In this document: piece by piece, positions 52,897-61,103 of the stretch
How positions within the stretch are numbered: the first letter of the stretch is position 1
How the letters are laid out: each line of letters begins with the position of its first letter
Assembly (NCBI RefSeq): GCF_003363715.1
Contig: NZ_QREV01000005.1
Coordinates: 62,001-126,000 of the forward strand
Length of the DNA: 64,000 nt
From: Parabacteroides acidifaciens
GTDB taxonomy: Bacteria > Bacteroidota > Bacteroidia > Bacteroidales > Tannerellaceae
Direction: 5' to 3'
Program-made: the position numbers and the translations under genes
Notes under the pieces: generated by a model
Told to the model about the DNA's origin: nothing
Seen by the model: the letters and a program-made list of their open reading frames with translations, nothing else
The model's database searches: none

Positions 52897-52933
52897 TAAA
52901 AAAAAGGCTTGGAGATAAGTCTCTAAGCCTTTA
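52897..52933 (-). terminator. Terminator after tRNA-Lys
   Basis: On the minus strand AAAGGCTTAGAGA pairs with TCTCCAAGCCTTT around a short loop, followed by a run of eight T. It lies 8 bases after the tRNA 3' end. Confidence 0.9.
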
Positions 52934-52941
52934 AGTTTGAG

Positions 52942-53014
52942 TGAACCGCCTGGGGTTCGAACCCAGGACCCCATCCTTAAAAGGGATGTGCTCTACCTGC
53001 TGAGCTAGCGATTC
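52942..53014 (-). tRNA. tRNA-Lys (anticodon TTT)
   Basis: A 73-base cloverleaf on the minus strand: acceptor GAATCGC with GCGGTTC (one G-T pair), D-stem GCTC/GAGC, anticodon arm CATCC-CTTTTAA-GGATG with anticodon TTT, variable loop GGGTC, T-arm CTGGG-TTCGAAC-CCCAG and discriminator A. CCA is not encoded. A terminator follows directly; no other RNA gene is adjacent. Confidence 0.97.
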
Positions 53015-53091
53015 ATCCTGTGCGTTACTTCTGTAATGCGGGTGCAAAGGTAGGGCTTTTTTTTATATATGCAACACTTCAGGTGAGTTTT

Positions 53092-54240
53092 TTACTCATC
53101 GGGTGTCGTTTTTCTCTTTTGAGCCTTTGATATCTCGTTCTTTTCCGTGAGTGAATGATCATCTTCCATCAGTATAAAACGTTTATAATAAGAGAGAAAG
53201 AGCGTCGTTAGGGGCAGTGCTATGATCAGGCCTATAAATCCGAGCAAAGTACCCCATATGGATAGAGACAGAAGAATGATGGCGGGATTCAATCCCATGG
53301 CCTTTCCCATGATACGGGGGGTGAGGAACAGATCCTGTATGCATTGTACGATACCCAGGACAAGAATACCCGAACCGAAGATTATCCAGAAGTTATCGCC
53401 TGTTTCGGCAGACTTGAGGAGGCTGAGCAATATCATCGGGATAATACCGATGGCCTGCATATAAGGAATCAGATTCAGGACACCGATGAACAATCCCAAG
53501 ATGACTGCCAGCGGGAAACCGACAATCCTGAATCCGATAGCGAGCAGAACCCCGACACTGAGCGCAATCAGTGACTGGCCGCGGAAATAACGGTTCATAC
53601 TGTATTCGACATCGTCAGCCAAGCCTTGCACGAAAGGCCGGTAGCGTTCCGGGATCAGATGAATCCAGCCGCTTGCTATCCGTTCGTAGTCCAGCAAGAT
53701 AAAGATGAAATAGAGGAAAATTACAAAGACAATTGTGATGCTGAAAAGTATGGAAAAAGTATTGGTCAACACCACCCACATTTTCGGTGCGATCTGTTTG
53801 ACGGCTTTCTCAATATTCTCCTTACTCAGCAATTGGGCCAACTGGTCGGGGTCGATGTTTTTCTCGATATATTCGGTCCAAGCCTGCGGGATCATCGGAA
53901 TACGTCCGTAGTTCCGGTTATGTTCCTGCATCAGTTCGACAGTCCTGTTGACCTCCTGTGTGACGGAAGGAACGACCAATACAGTGACTAACGATAAAAT
54001 AAGAAGTGTGGAGATGAGTACGGCCAGAATAGATAATAACCGGCTTTTCAGCTTTACTTTATATTGGAAAAAACGGACAAATGGTTGCATCATATAGGCC
54101 AGCAGCCAGGCTATCAGGAAAGGCAACAAAGCATTACGCAGGACAGCAATCAGATAGATGATACCACTGATCACGGCGAGGCCGAAAAGGATACGCGCCA
54201 CCCTGTCGAATGTAAACGGTTTATCGAATAGTGGGTTCAT
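53092..54240 (-). CDS. AI-2E family transporter (PerM-like)
   Basis: A 382-residue membrane protein with about eight helices, of the AI-2E/PerM/YtvI family. N-terminal helices include GLAVISGIIYLIAVL and FLIAWLLAYMMQPFVRFFQY; a large loop (residues about 95-150) follows, then the signature ESMNR-type region YSMNRYFRGQSLIALSVGVL, FPLAVILGLFIGVLNLIPYM and PRIMGKAMGLNPAIILLS. Members have been linked to AI-2 export or Na+/H+ antiport; the substrate here is unknown. It is divergent from the PBP4 gene and shares a 49-base intergenic region with two facing -7 boxes. Confidence 0.93.
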   Translation of the reverse strand: MNPLFDKPFTFDRVARILFGLAVISGIIYLIAVLRNALLPFLIAWLLAYMMQPFVRFFQYKVKLKSRLLSILAVLISTLLILSLVTVLVVPSVTQEVNRTVELMQEHNRNYGRIPMIPQAWTEYIEKNIDPDQLAQLLSKENIEKAVKQIAPKMWVVLTNTFSILFSITIVFVIFLYFIFILLDYERIASGWIHLIPERYRPFVQGLADDVEYSMNRYFRGQSLIALSVGVLLAIGFRIVGFPLAVILGLFIGVLNLIPYMQAIGIIPMILLSLLKSAETGDNFWIIFGSGILVLGIVQCIQDLFLTPRIMGKAMGLNPAIILLSLSIWGTLLGFIGLIIALPLTTLFLSYYKRFILMEDDHSLTEKNEISKAQKRKTTPDE

Positions 54241-54250
54241 ATATAATTAT

Positions 54251-54268
54251 TATCTTTGGGCAAAGATA
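54251..54268. promoter_or_regulatory. Two face-to-face -7 promoter boxes
   Basis: TATCTTTG (plus strand, 54251-54258) and TATCTTTG (minus strand, 54261-54268) form an 18-bp perfect palindrome separated by GG. The plus box drives the PBP4 gene (start 54290) and the minus box the AI-2E transporter (start 54240). Each start site would lie inside the opposite -7 box, so simultaneous initiation is unlikely. Confidence 0.7.
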
Positions 54269-54289
54269 AAATAAAGTCTAATAGAAAGG

Positions 54290-55747
54290 ATGATACGAAA
54301 CAAAATATTACCGATTTGCCTGTTCTTTTGTTTTCAGCTGTTGGCAGAAGCGCAAGTACCCGCGCCTGTTAAACAATTGCTGCAGGCCCCTTATATGCAG
54401 GGTGCTTCTTTTTCACTGATTGTAAAAGACGTGAAGGAAGGCAAAACAGTTTATAGTTATGATACCGACCGCCTGCTTTCTCCGGCATCGGTTTTGAAGA
54501 CTGTTACTACAGCTACGGCGCTCGAGATATTGGGGGAAGACTATCGCTATCCGACTTCGCTGGAATATGACGGAGCGTTGCGAGATGGTGTTTTGCGCGG
54601 CAATCTGTATGTAAAGGGGAGCGGTGACCCCTCTTTGGGCTCTTCACATTTCGCTCCGGAGCAAAACAAGTTCCTGGCTACCTGGATCGCTGCTTTGCAG
54701 AAAGCGGGTATCAAACAGATTACGGGTTCCGTTATTTCGGATGAAAGCATTTTCGATACGGAAGGCATCTCTATCAAATGGCTTCGGGAAGATATGGGAA
54801 ACTATTATGCCGCCGGTAGCTATGGCATCTCCGTTTTCGATAACCTGTATAAGCTGTCTTTGCAGACCGGTCCTGCCGGGACGCAGCCTTCCGTAAAGGG
54901 TACGGACCCGGATATTCCCTCTATCTGTTTTAAGAATTACCTGAAAGCCCTTTCCGTCTCTTCGGACAGTGCCTATATCATAGGCTCGCCGTTTGATAAT
55001 GTGCGTTATTTATATGGAGTCCTCCCTGCCAACCGTGAGCAATATGTGTTGAAAGGGGATATCCCTGATCCGGCCTTGTTTATGGCAGAATACCTGACTG
55101 CCCGGCTGCGCCAGAAAGGAATCCGGGTGGACGGAGCTCCTTCCTGCTATCGTATGGAAATGGAACAGAACCGATGGAAGAAACAAGAACGCACCCGTGT
55201 AGTCACCACTTATTCGCCTACTTTGGGGGAGATCGCAAGCGTATGTAACCATGTCAGCCATAATCTGTTTGCGGACGCCTTACTCAAAACGGTCGGTTTG
55301 CAGTATAAGCCTCGCCGGAATGAAGTGATTTCTTCTTTTGGCCGTGGCGTACAGGTGGTAAAGGAGTATTGGGAGAAGAAAGGATTGGATGTTTTCCCGT
55401 TGAAGATGCATGACGGTTGCGGTGCTGCCCCTGCGGATAAGGTCTCTGCCGCGTTTATCGGGGAACTGTTGGTCTATATGGCTACGCAGTCTGACGTATC
55501 CGATGCTTTCATCGCTTCTCTTCCGCAAGCCGGGGTGGAAGGTTCCGTCCGTAATCTGTTAAAAGGGACGAAGCTGCAAGGAAATACCCGCCTGAAGAGT
55601 GGAGGCATGACCGGCGTCCGGAGTTATGCCGGCTATATCACCAAAGATGGAAAGACGTATGCCGTCGCCGTCTTCTCGAATAACTACTCATGCAGTATGG
55701 GGCAGATGACCAAAGGCCTGGAGAAACTCCTGTTGCAGCTCTTCTGA
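54290..55747 (+). CDS. dacB: D-alanyl-D-alanine carboxypeptidase/endopeptidase (PBP4, S13)
   Basis: A 485-residue secreted penicillin-binding protein of peptidase family S13 that trims or cleaves peptidoglycan cross-links. It has a signal peptide (MIRNKILPICLFFCF), the SxxK motif in LSPASVLKTVTTATAL, SGDPSLGSSHF, a SxN-type motif SHNLFADALLKTVG, and the KTG box as KSGGMTGVRSYAGYI. Length is as expected with the inserted domains of the class-C type. It is convergent with a LytTR regulator gene with no gap (the two stop codons are adjacent). Its promoter is described separately. Confidence 0.94.
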   Translation: MIRNKILPICLFFCFQLLAEAQVPAPVKQLLQAPYMQGASFSLIVKDVKEGKTVYSYDTDRLLSPASVLKTVTTATALEILGEDYRYPTSLEYDGALRDGVLRGNLYVKGSGDPSLGSSHFAPEQNKFLATWIAALQKAGIKQITGSVISDESIFDTEGISIKWLREDMGNYYAAGSYGISVFDNLYKLSLQTGPAGTQPSVKGTDPDIPSICFKNYLKALSVSSDSAYIIGSPFDNVRYLYGVLPANREQYVLKGDIPDPALFMAEYLTARLRQKGIRVDGAPSCYRMEMEQNRWKKQERTRVVTTYSPTLGEIASVCNHVSHNLFADALLKTVGLQYKPRRNEVISSFGRGVQVVKEYWEKKGLDVFPLKMHDGCGAAPADKVSAAFIGELLVYMATQSDVSDAFIASLPQAGVEGSVRNLLKGTKLQGNTRLKSGGMTGVRSYAGYITKDGKTYAVAVFSNNYSCSMGQMTKGLEKLLLQLF

Positions 55748-56464
55748 TTACGGAAGCAGTGACCGCTGGGCGAGGAAATCCATGAACTTCTGTTTGTAGT
55801 TGTCGGAGATCGGGATGTATTCTTTGCCGAACACAATCCGGTTCCGTTCGATCACCCTGATTTTTTCCGGCTGGACGATGAAGGAACGGTGTACGCGGAT
55901 GAAACGGTCTGTCGGAAGCATTTCTTCCAGCGACTTCATGCTCATCAGGGAGAGAACAGGATGCGCTTCATCCTCGATGTAAATCTTGACATAATCCTTC
56001 AACCCCTCGATATAGAGTATCTTGCGCAGTTCGATCTGCACTAATTTGTATTCCGTCTTGATAAAGATCGATTCGAAGCCCGTTGTCGTAGGGGCGGTTC
56101 GCGCCAACTCATACCATTGCAACGCCTTGTTGGCCGCCTTGAGGAAATCCGGGTAACTGATCGGCTTCAACAGATAATCGAGCGCATTCACCTTATAGCT
56201 GTCGAGTGCATATTGCCCGAAAGCCGTCGTAAAGATGATACGGGTATTGGCCTCCAAGATGCGCGAGAACTCCATACCGCTCAATTCCGGCATCTGGATA
56301 TCCAGGAAAAGCAGATCGACAGGTTCCTTGCTGAGTATGGGAAGTGCGTTGACGGCGCTATTATATTTCCCCGCCAACTCCAGGAAAGGCGTCTTGTTCA
56401 CATAGCTTTCCAAAAGGCTGATCGCCAGTGGTTCGTCGTCAATGATGGCACAGGTCAGTTTCAT
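55748..56464 (-). CDS. LytTR-family response regulator
   Basis: A 238-residue regulator, last gene of the efflux operon. Receiver domain: CAIIDDEPLAISLLESYV with the acidic pair, phospho-acceptor Asp in LLFLDIQMPELSG, TTAFGQYALDSYKVNALDYL, and LKPISYPDFLKAANKAL. The C-terminal LytTR DNA-binding domain has KTEYKLVQIELRKILYIEGL, YVKIYIEDEAHPVLSLMSM and FIRVHRSFIVQPEKIRVIE. The kinase upstream (83-base gap) is its partner, and the transporter genes beyond are likely targets. A tandem LytS/LytTR pair behind an ABC/MacB operon is common in Bacteroidota. Confidence 0.93.
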   Translation of the reverse strand: MKLTCAIIDDEPLAISLLESYVNKTPFLELAGKYNSAVNALPILSKEPVDLLFLDIQMPELSGMEFSRILEANTRIIFTTAFGQYALDSYKVNALDYLLKPISYPDFLKAANKALQWYELARTAPTTTGFESIFIKTEYKLVQIELRKILYIEGLKDYVKIYIEDEAHPVLSLMSMKSLEEMLPTDRFIRVHRSFIVQPEKIRVIERNRIVFGKEYIPISDNYKQKFMDFLAQRSLLP

Positions 56465-56547
56465 ATGCGGTTATCTGTTAGATGATGCAAGCAAAAGTAA
56501 GCAAAATCCTGTAACCCCGTCACATCCGGCCCATGAATTATGTCATA

Positions 56548-57636
56548 TCATTGATCGATGAGGGGAGACGCCTGCAGTTCCAGTAAGCTGTGGTAGTTGT
56601 CGCCCTCTGCCTTGCACGAGAAAATATGGCGGTTGGGATACAGCAACTCCAGCCGGCGGCGGAGGTTCTGTAAGCCGATGCCGGAACCGCTCTTGTCCTG
56701 GTCGGTATCTTTCGGGAAATAGCTGTTGCGGATGGAACAGATGATCCGCTCGTTCTCCTGATGGATGTCCAGATCGATGAAAGAGGGTTTGTTATTGCTC
56801 ACCCCATGCTTGAACGCATTCTCGATCAGCGAGATGAAAAGGAGCGGAGCTACGGGTGTTGACGGATTGACGGATGAGATGGCAGTGGTCAACCGGGCAT
56901 GTTCCGGCAGGCGGATACGCATCAACTCCACATAATTACGGATAAAATCGAGCTCTTTCTCTAACGGCACGACAGGCTGGCTGCTCTCATAGAGGACGTA
57001 ACGCAAGAGGCGGCTCAGGTCGTGCACCGCTTCCTGTGCCCGTTCGGGGCTGAAAGCGATCAGGCTATAGATATTATTCAGCGTGTTGAATAGGAAATGC
57101 GGGTTCAGCTGGCTCTTCAGGTTCTGTAGTTCGGCTTCGGCACGGCTCTTCTCCAATTCCCGCCGGGCGGTTTCGGTCTGATACCAGCTCCCTGTCATTT
57201 TGATCGCGACGCTTAGTCCTGCTACAAGCAGGTATAGCATGGCATTCACGATGAAGAAACCGATGACCTCCTGTATCTCTTTCTCCGGTCTGGGGTGCGT
57301 CCATTCCGGATGCGGAAGCAATTCGAACATCAGATGGACACCGCCCATTGCAGCGGCTATTAATACGATATTGCTGAGGAAGAATTTCCATGTATGCTTG
57401 GTGAACAGAAAATGATCGATCAACAGGACATAGTTGGCATAGAACACCAGCATGAACGACAGCGGAACGATGACGGAACGGACGTAGCTGATAACAGTCA
57501 CCGTTTGCGACTCCCGGCCTGTAAAGAAGAAGGGTAGCCCGAAGAGGATACCCCAGGCTACGATATGTATCAATTTTCCCATCCCTTTAAAAGGGGGAGC
57601 CGGCAGTGTATTATGCATTGTCTCCGTAGTTTTCAT
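56548..57636 (-). CDS. LytS-type sensor histidine kinase
   Basis: A 362-residue kinase with about four membrane helices (for example IHIVAWGILFGLPFFFTG, FFLSNIVLIAAAMGGVHLM), a coiled linker (ETARRELEKSRAEAELQNLK) and a His_kinase domain with phospho-acceptor His in SQLNPHFLFNTLNNIYSLIA, and the ATPase pieces NAFKHGVSNNKPS and GSGIGLQNLRRRLELLYP. The frame runs back to 57672 and overlaps the ABC permease by eight bases. A minus-strand -7 box (57642-57649) lies six bases ahead of the ATG at 57636, so a start there would be almost leaderless; ATG at 57618, preceded by GGAG, is an equally good choice. Confidence 0.88.
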   Translation of the reverse strand: MKTTETMHNTLPAPPFKGMGKLIHIVAWGILFGLPFFFTGRESQTVTVISYVRSVIVPLSFMLVFYANYVLLIDHFLFTKHTWKFFLSNIVLIAAAMGGVHLMFELLPHPEWTHPRPEKEIQEVIGFFIVNAMLYLLVAGLSVAIKMTGSWYQTETARRELEKSRAEAELQNLKSQLNPHFLFNTLNNIYSLIAFSPERAQEAVHDLSRLLRYVLYESSQPVVPLEKELDFIRNYVELMRIRLPEHARLTTAISSVNPSTPVAPLLFISLIENAFKHGVSNNKPSFIDLDIHQENERIICSIRNSYFPKDTDQDKSGSGIGLQNLRRRLELLYPNRHIFSCKAEGDNYHSLLELQASPLIDQ

Positions 57637-57641
57637 TTGTG

Positions 57642-57649
57642 CAAAGATA
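57642..57649 (-). promoter_or_regulatory. Internal -7 promoter box ahead of the kinase gene
   Basis: Minus-strand TATCTTTG followed by C, a full TAnnTTTGY match, inside the end of the transport operon. It would allow the kinase/regulator pair to be made separately from the transporter. No clear -33 element. Confidence 0.5.
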
Positions 57650-57664
57650 CGTTTTATTTGCATT

Positions 57665-58885
57665 CTATTCATATCGGATCGCCTCTATCGGGTCGAGTTG
57701 TGCAGCCTTCTTAGCCGGGTACCAGCCGAAGAATACGCCGGTGACGGTACATACGGCAAACGACAGGACCACGCTCCAGGGCTGGATGTAGATTGGAAAG
57801 TGGGCGACCCCGTTCACAATGAGCGCTGCGCCCACTCCAAAGACTACACCTATCAGACCACCTGTCACACTGATCAGGATAGACTCGATCAGAAACTGTG
57901 CCAGGATGTCAATGCCTTTTGCCCCGATACTCATGCGGAGGCCTATTTCACGTGTACGTTCGGTGACGCTGACGTACATGATGTTCATAATTCCAATACC
58001 ACCTACGAGAAGAGAAATACCCGCCACAGCCGCCAACAGCACCGTCATCATATCCGTAGTACTTGTCAACATCGTGCTCAACTCCTGCTGGCTACGGATC
58101 GTAAAATCATCATCATCTGTATCCTTCAACTTATGGTTGCGGCGGAGTATCTCTGTTATCTCGTCGATGGCCTGGTCGGTATATTCCTCTTTGAGGGCCG
58201 AACAGGTAATGCCTTGCAAATGGGTAATGGCCAGGACCTTTTTCTGAATAGTTGTGTATGGAGCTAAGATTAGGTCGTCCTGGTCCATTCCCATGCTGTT
58301 GTATCCTTTGCTTTCCAGCACGCCTACGATGCGGAAAGGCAGACTCTTGAATCGTATCACTTTGCCGACCGGATTGCCCCCTTCGGGGAAGAGGTTGTCG
58401 ACAACGGTTTTCCCTACTACACATACCTTGGCGGCGGTTTGCACGTCCTGGTCACTGAACATCTCGCCGTCCTGCACCTTGTAACGGCGGATCTCGAGAT
58501 AATCGGAACTGATGCCGTAGACGGTGGTCGGCGCGTTGTTGGCTCCGTAGATAGCCTGCCCGCTACTGCTGACAGAAGGGGAGACGGCGGAGACATAGCG
58601 GGTTTCGTCGGCTATGTCTTCATAATCCTGTAACTTCAGCGTTTCCATGGCCGAGGCATCCTGGCGGACACCGCCACGCACGTCGGCTCCGGGATGTATC
58701 ATGATCATGTTGGAACCCATTTCGCTGATCTGTGCCTGTATGCTTCGCTTCGAACCTTGTCCGATGGCGAGCATCGTGATCACGGATGCAACGCCGATAA
58801 TGATACCCAGCATCGTAAGGAAGCCGCGCAGCTTGTTATTGGCGAGTGCCCGGAGGGCTATTTTTATTAGGTTTGTTCCGTTCAT
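57665..58885 (-). CDS. MacB-type ABC transporter permease (FtsX fold)
   Basis: A 406-residue permease with one N-terminal helix (KLRGFLTMLGIIIGVASVIT), a large periplasmic domain (MacB_PCD, residues about 45-250: GNPVGKVIRFKSLPFRIVGV, MLTSTTDMMTVLLAAVAGIS after it) and three C-terminal helices of the FtsX domain (GGIGIMNIMYVSVTERTREI, GLRMSIGAKGIDILAQFLI, VFFGWYPAKKAAQLDPIEAI). The ATPase is encoded as a separate gene, unlike Escherichia coli MacB. It works with the MacA-like adaptor and TolC-like channel upstream to pump a substrate from the periplasm. The 111-base gap before it holds an inverted repeat. Confidence 0.93.
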   Translation of the reverse strand: MNGTNLIKIALRALANNKLRGFLTMLGIIIGVASVITMLAIGQGSKRSIQAQISEMGSNMIMIHPGADVRGGVRQDASAMETLKLQDYEDIADETRYVSAVSPSVSSSGQAIYGANNAPTTVYGISSDYLEIRRYKVQDGEMFSDQDVQTAAKVCVVGKTVVDNLFPEGGNPVGKVIRFKSLPFRIVGVLESKGYNSMGMDQDDLILAPYTTIQKKVLAITHLQGITCSALKEEYTDQAIDEITEILRRNHKLKDTDDDDFTIRSQQELSTMLTSTTDMMTVLLAAVAGISLLVGGIGIMNIMYVSVTERTREIGLRMSIGAKGIDILAQFLIESILISVTGGLIGVVFGVGAALIVNGVAHFPIYIQPWSVVLSFAVCTVTGVFFGWYPAKKAAQLDPIEAIRYE

Positions 58886-58886
58886 T

Positions 58887-58996
58887 GTGAATAATGTGCT
58901 AATGTGTTAATATGCCAATGTGCCAATGTGCTACAGCCGTATTGCCTTTTGTGATTTCATATTGGCATATTGGCACATTTGCACATTGAATAATTA
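58887..58996. repeat. Inverted repeat between ABC permease and ATPase genes
   Basis: The arms are made of short iterations of AATGTGCCAATGTG (58895-58931) and their complement CATATTGGCATATTGGCACA (58958-58990), giving a roughly 35-bp imperfect stem around TACAGCCGTATTGCC. The same word repeats within each arm. It could stop or stabilise transcripts inside the operon. Confidence 0.75.
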
Positions 58997-59740
58997 TTAA
59001 TCATCGTTCTTTGGTAGTTTTGCCAAAGCTTCAGCTGCGTCTTGGATATTCGTATTGACCGTGTCGGAGGTGACATGCCCGTCGCGCAGTGTGATGTTGC
59101 GGCTGCTGTATTGGGCGATCTCCGGGTTGTGGGTCACGAATATGATGGTGCGTCCTTCGGCATGAAGTTTCTGGAAGAGTACGAGGATCTCGAACGAGGT
59201 CCGGGTATCGAGGTTTCCGGTCGCTTCGTCCGCCAGGATCACGGCAGGGTCGTTGACCAGTGCACGGGCGATGGCGACGCGTTGCATCTGTCCGCCGGAC
59301 ATCTGGTTGCTCTTGTGCATCAGGCGATCGCCCAGGCCTACGGCTATCAGCGATTCGATTGCCTTTTCACGGCGGGCGGCTGCGCTGTAGTTGGGGTTGT
59401 ACATCAGGGGCAGTTCTACATTCTCGATCGCTGTCGTTTTCGGCAACAGGTTGTAGCTCTGAAAGACGAATCCGATCTTGCGGTTGCGCAGGGTCGCACG
59501 GGAGTTTTTCCCCATCGTACGGACCGACACGCCGTCGAGGTAGTATTCTCCGCTGGTCGGTGTGTCGAGGCAACCTAACGTGTTCAGCAAGGTACTCTTA
59601 CCGGAGCCGGATGTCCCCATGATGGTGACAAACTCGCCTTCGTAGATCGTGAAGGAGACGCCACGCAGGGCATGGACGGTCTCGTCGCCGACCTTGAAGT
59701 CACGTTTGATGTTTTCTAATTTGATTATCTCTTTCATCAT
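58997..59740 (-). CDS. ABC transporter ATP-binding protein (MacB/LolD-type)
   Basis: A 247-residue ATPase: Walker [14 protein letters not shown]-loop [20 protein letters not shown], signature [15 protein letters not shown], Walker [16 protein letters not shown] and switch His in [12 protein letters not shown]. It energises the FtsX-type permease downstream. The frame runs back to 59821 inside the adaptor gene; the ATG at 59740 is chosen because AGGAG precedes it by four bases and lies just after the adaptor stop. The C terminus has a 25-residue tail ([18 protein letters not shown]) beyond the usual end. Confidence 0.94.
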   Translation of the reverse strand: MMKEIIKLENIKRDFKVGDETVHALRGVSFTIYEGEFVTIMGTSGSGKSTLLNTLGCLDTPTSGEYYLDGVSVRTMGKNSRATLRNRKIGFVFQSYNLLPKTTAIENVELPLMYNPNYSAAARREKAIESLIAVGLGDRLMHKSNQMSGGQMQRVAIARALVNDPAVILADEATGNLDTRTSFEILVLFQKLHAEGRTIIFVTHNPEIAQYSSRNITLRDGHVTSDTVNTNIQDAAEALAKLPKNDD

Positions 59741-59747
59741 GATTCTC

Positions 59748-60977
59748 CTACTTTGCACTCTTCTTGTTCTTATTGCTTCCCGGAGGGCCTGGCATGAAAG
59801 GGCTGCGTTCCGTTTCGGCACTGGCGGTCGGGGCGGCGGAGGCTGCTTCGAGGTCTACAGCCAGCTCTTCGCCTTCATTGAGGCCGTCGGTTATCTCGAT
59901 CATGTTGCCGCTGGTGGAACCTACGGTGACAAGCTTCGGCTTCAGTTCCTGTCCGTTCTTGATCCATACCATTCGCTTGCCGGTCGGGGCTTCCATGTTT
60001 GCATCGGATACGACGTAACCTAATTGGGCCAACATCTCTGCATCCGGCACGAAACGGAGCGATTTGGTCGGAACGGTGAGGACATTGTCGCGTTCCAGCG
60101 TGAAGATCGTCACATTGGCCGTCAGGCGCGGTTTCAACTTCAGGTCCGGGTTTTCGGCCGAGATGACTACTTCATAGGTCACAACCGTTGACGTGGAGGT
60201 CGAAGCGGAACTGCTGCTCTCGCTGTCGCCGAGGCGGATCTGGGTGACTGTCCCTTCAAAGACATCGTTCGGATAGGCATCGACGGTGAAGGAGACGCGC
60301 TGTCCGTTCTCGACATTGCCTATATCGGCTTCATCCACATCGGCGATCACCTGCATCTTGGTCAGGTCGGCGGCGATCGTGAACAGGGTCGGTGTTTCGA
60401 ATCCTGCTGCAACGGTCTGTCCTTCTTCAACGGCACGATTGATGACAACGCCGTCTATCGGGCTGGTAATGGTTGCGTATTCGAGGTTGCGGTTCACCTT
60501 GACCATAGAAGCCTGGTTCTGTTCGTAAGCGGCTTTTGCTTTCTCGTAGTTGTAAGTCGCGGTCTCGTAGTCGGAGTCGCTGATCAGCTTCTTTTCATAG
60601 AGGACCTTGTTGCGGGCATAGTTCTTTTGCTGGTATTCGTACTCGCATTTACTGCTTGCCAACTGTGCCTGGGCGGAGGCGAGTTCGGCTTTCAGGTTGA
60701 CCTTGTCCATTTCGGCGATCAACTGTCCTGCCTTTACCACGTCGTTGTAGTCCGCATAGAGTTTGTCGATGATGCCGGATACCTGTGTACCGACTTCCAC
60801 TTCTGTTACCGGTTCGACTGTTCCGGTTGCTGTCACCGTGTTCGAGATGGAACTACGGCCCACTTTGGCAGTCTCGAGTCTGATACCGCCTTTCGACGAT
60901 TTACCGGTGAAGAACCAGATGCCTCCGGCTACGACCAGTACGCCTACTATACCGATGATTAGTTTCTTCTTGTTCAT
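59748..60977 (-). CDS. Efflux periplasmic adaptor (MacA/HlyD-type)
   Basis: A 409-residue membrane-fusion protein: N-terminal anchor (KKLIIGIVGVLVVAGGIWFF), lipoyl half EVEVGTQVSGIIDKLYADYN, an alpha-helical hairpin (residues about 95-160, KAELASAQAQLASSKCEYEY) and the second lipoyl half (ATITSPIDGVVINRAVEEGQ), then a beta-barrel domain (QRVSFTVDAYPNDVFEGTV). A Ser-rich insert (GDSESSSSASTSTSTVV) sits in the barrel domain. The C terminus ends in a Pro/Lys-rich tail. It links the inner-membrane transporter to the TolC-like channel encoded just upstream. Confidence 0.93.
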   Translation of the reverse strand: MNKKKLIIGIVGVLVVAGGIWFFTGKSSKGGIRLETAKVGRSSISNTVTATGTVEPVTEVEVGTQVSGIIDKLYADYNDVVKAGQLIAEMDKVNLKAELASAQAQLASSKCEYEYQQKNYARNKVLYEKKLISDSDYETATYNYEKAKAAYEQNQASMVKVNRNLEYATITSPIDGVVINRAVEEGQTVAAGFETPTLFTIAADLTKMQVIADVDEADIGNVENGQRVSFTVDAYPNDVFEGTVTQIRLGDSESSSSASTSTSTVVTYEVVISAENPDLKLKPRLTANVTIFTLERDNVLTVPTKSLRFVPDAEMLAQLGYVVSDANMEAPTGKRMVWIKNGQELKPKLVTVGSTSGNMIEITDGLNEGEELAVDLEAASAAPTASAETERSPFMPGPPGSNKNKKSAK

Positions 60978-61103
60978 ATCCTTGTCTGTTTTTATTTCTT
61001 CTTTGATGCTGATTCCCTTTTTGAGGGTCCCTGCCGGAGTGCTATTCCGAACAGGGACTGAAACAAAAAGAGAGTGAATATATTCATTAGTGTCTCACCC
61101 TTT

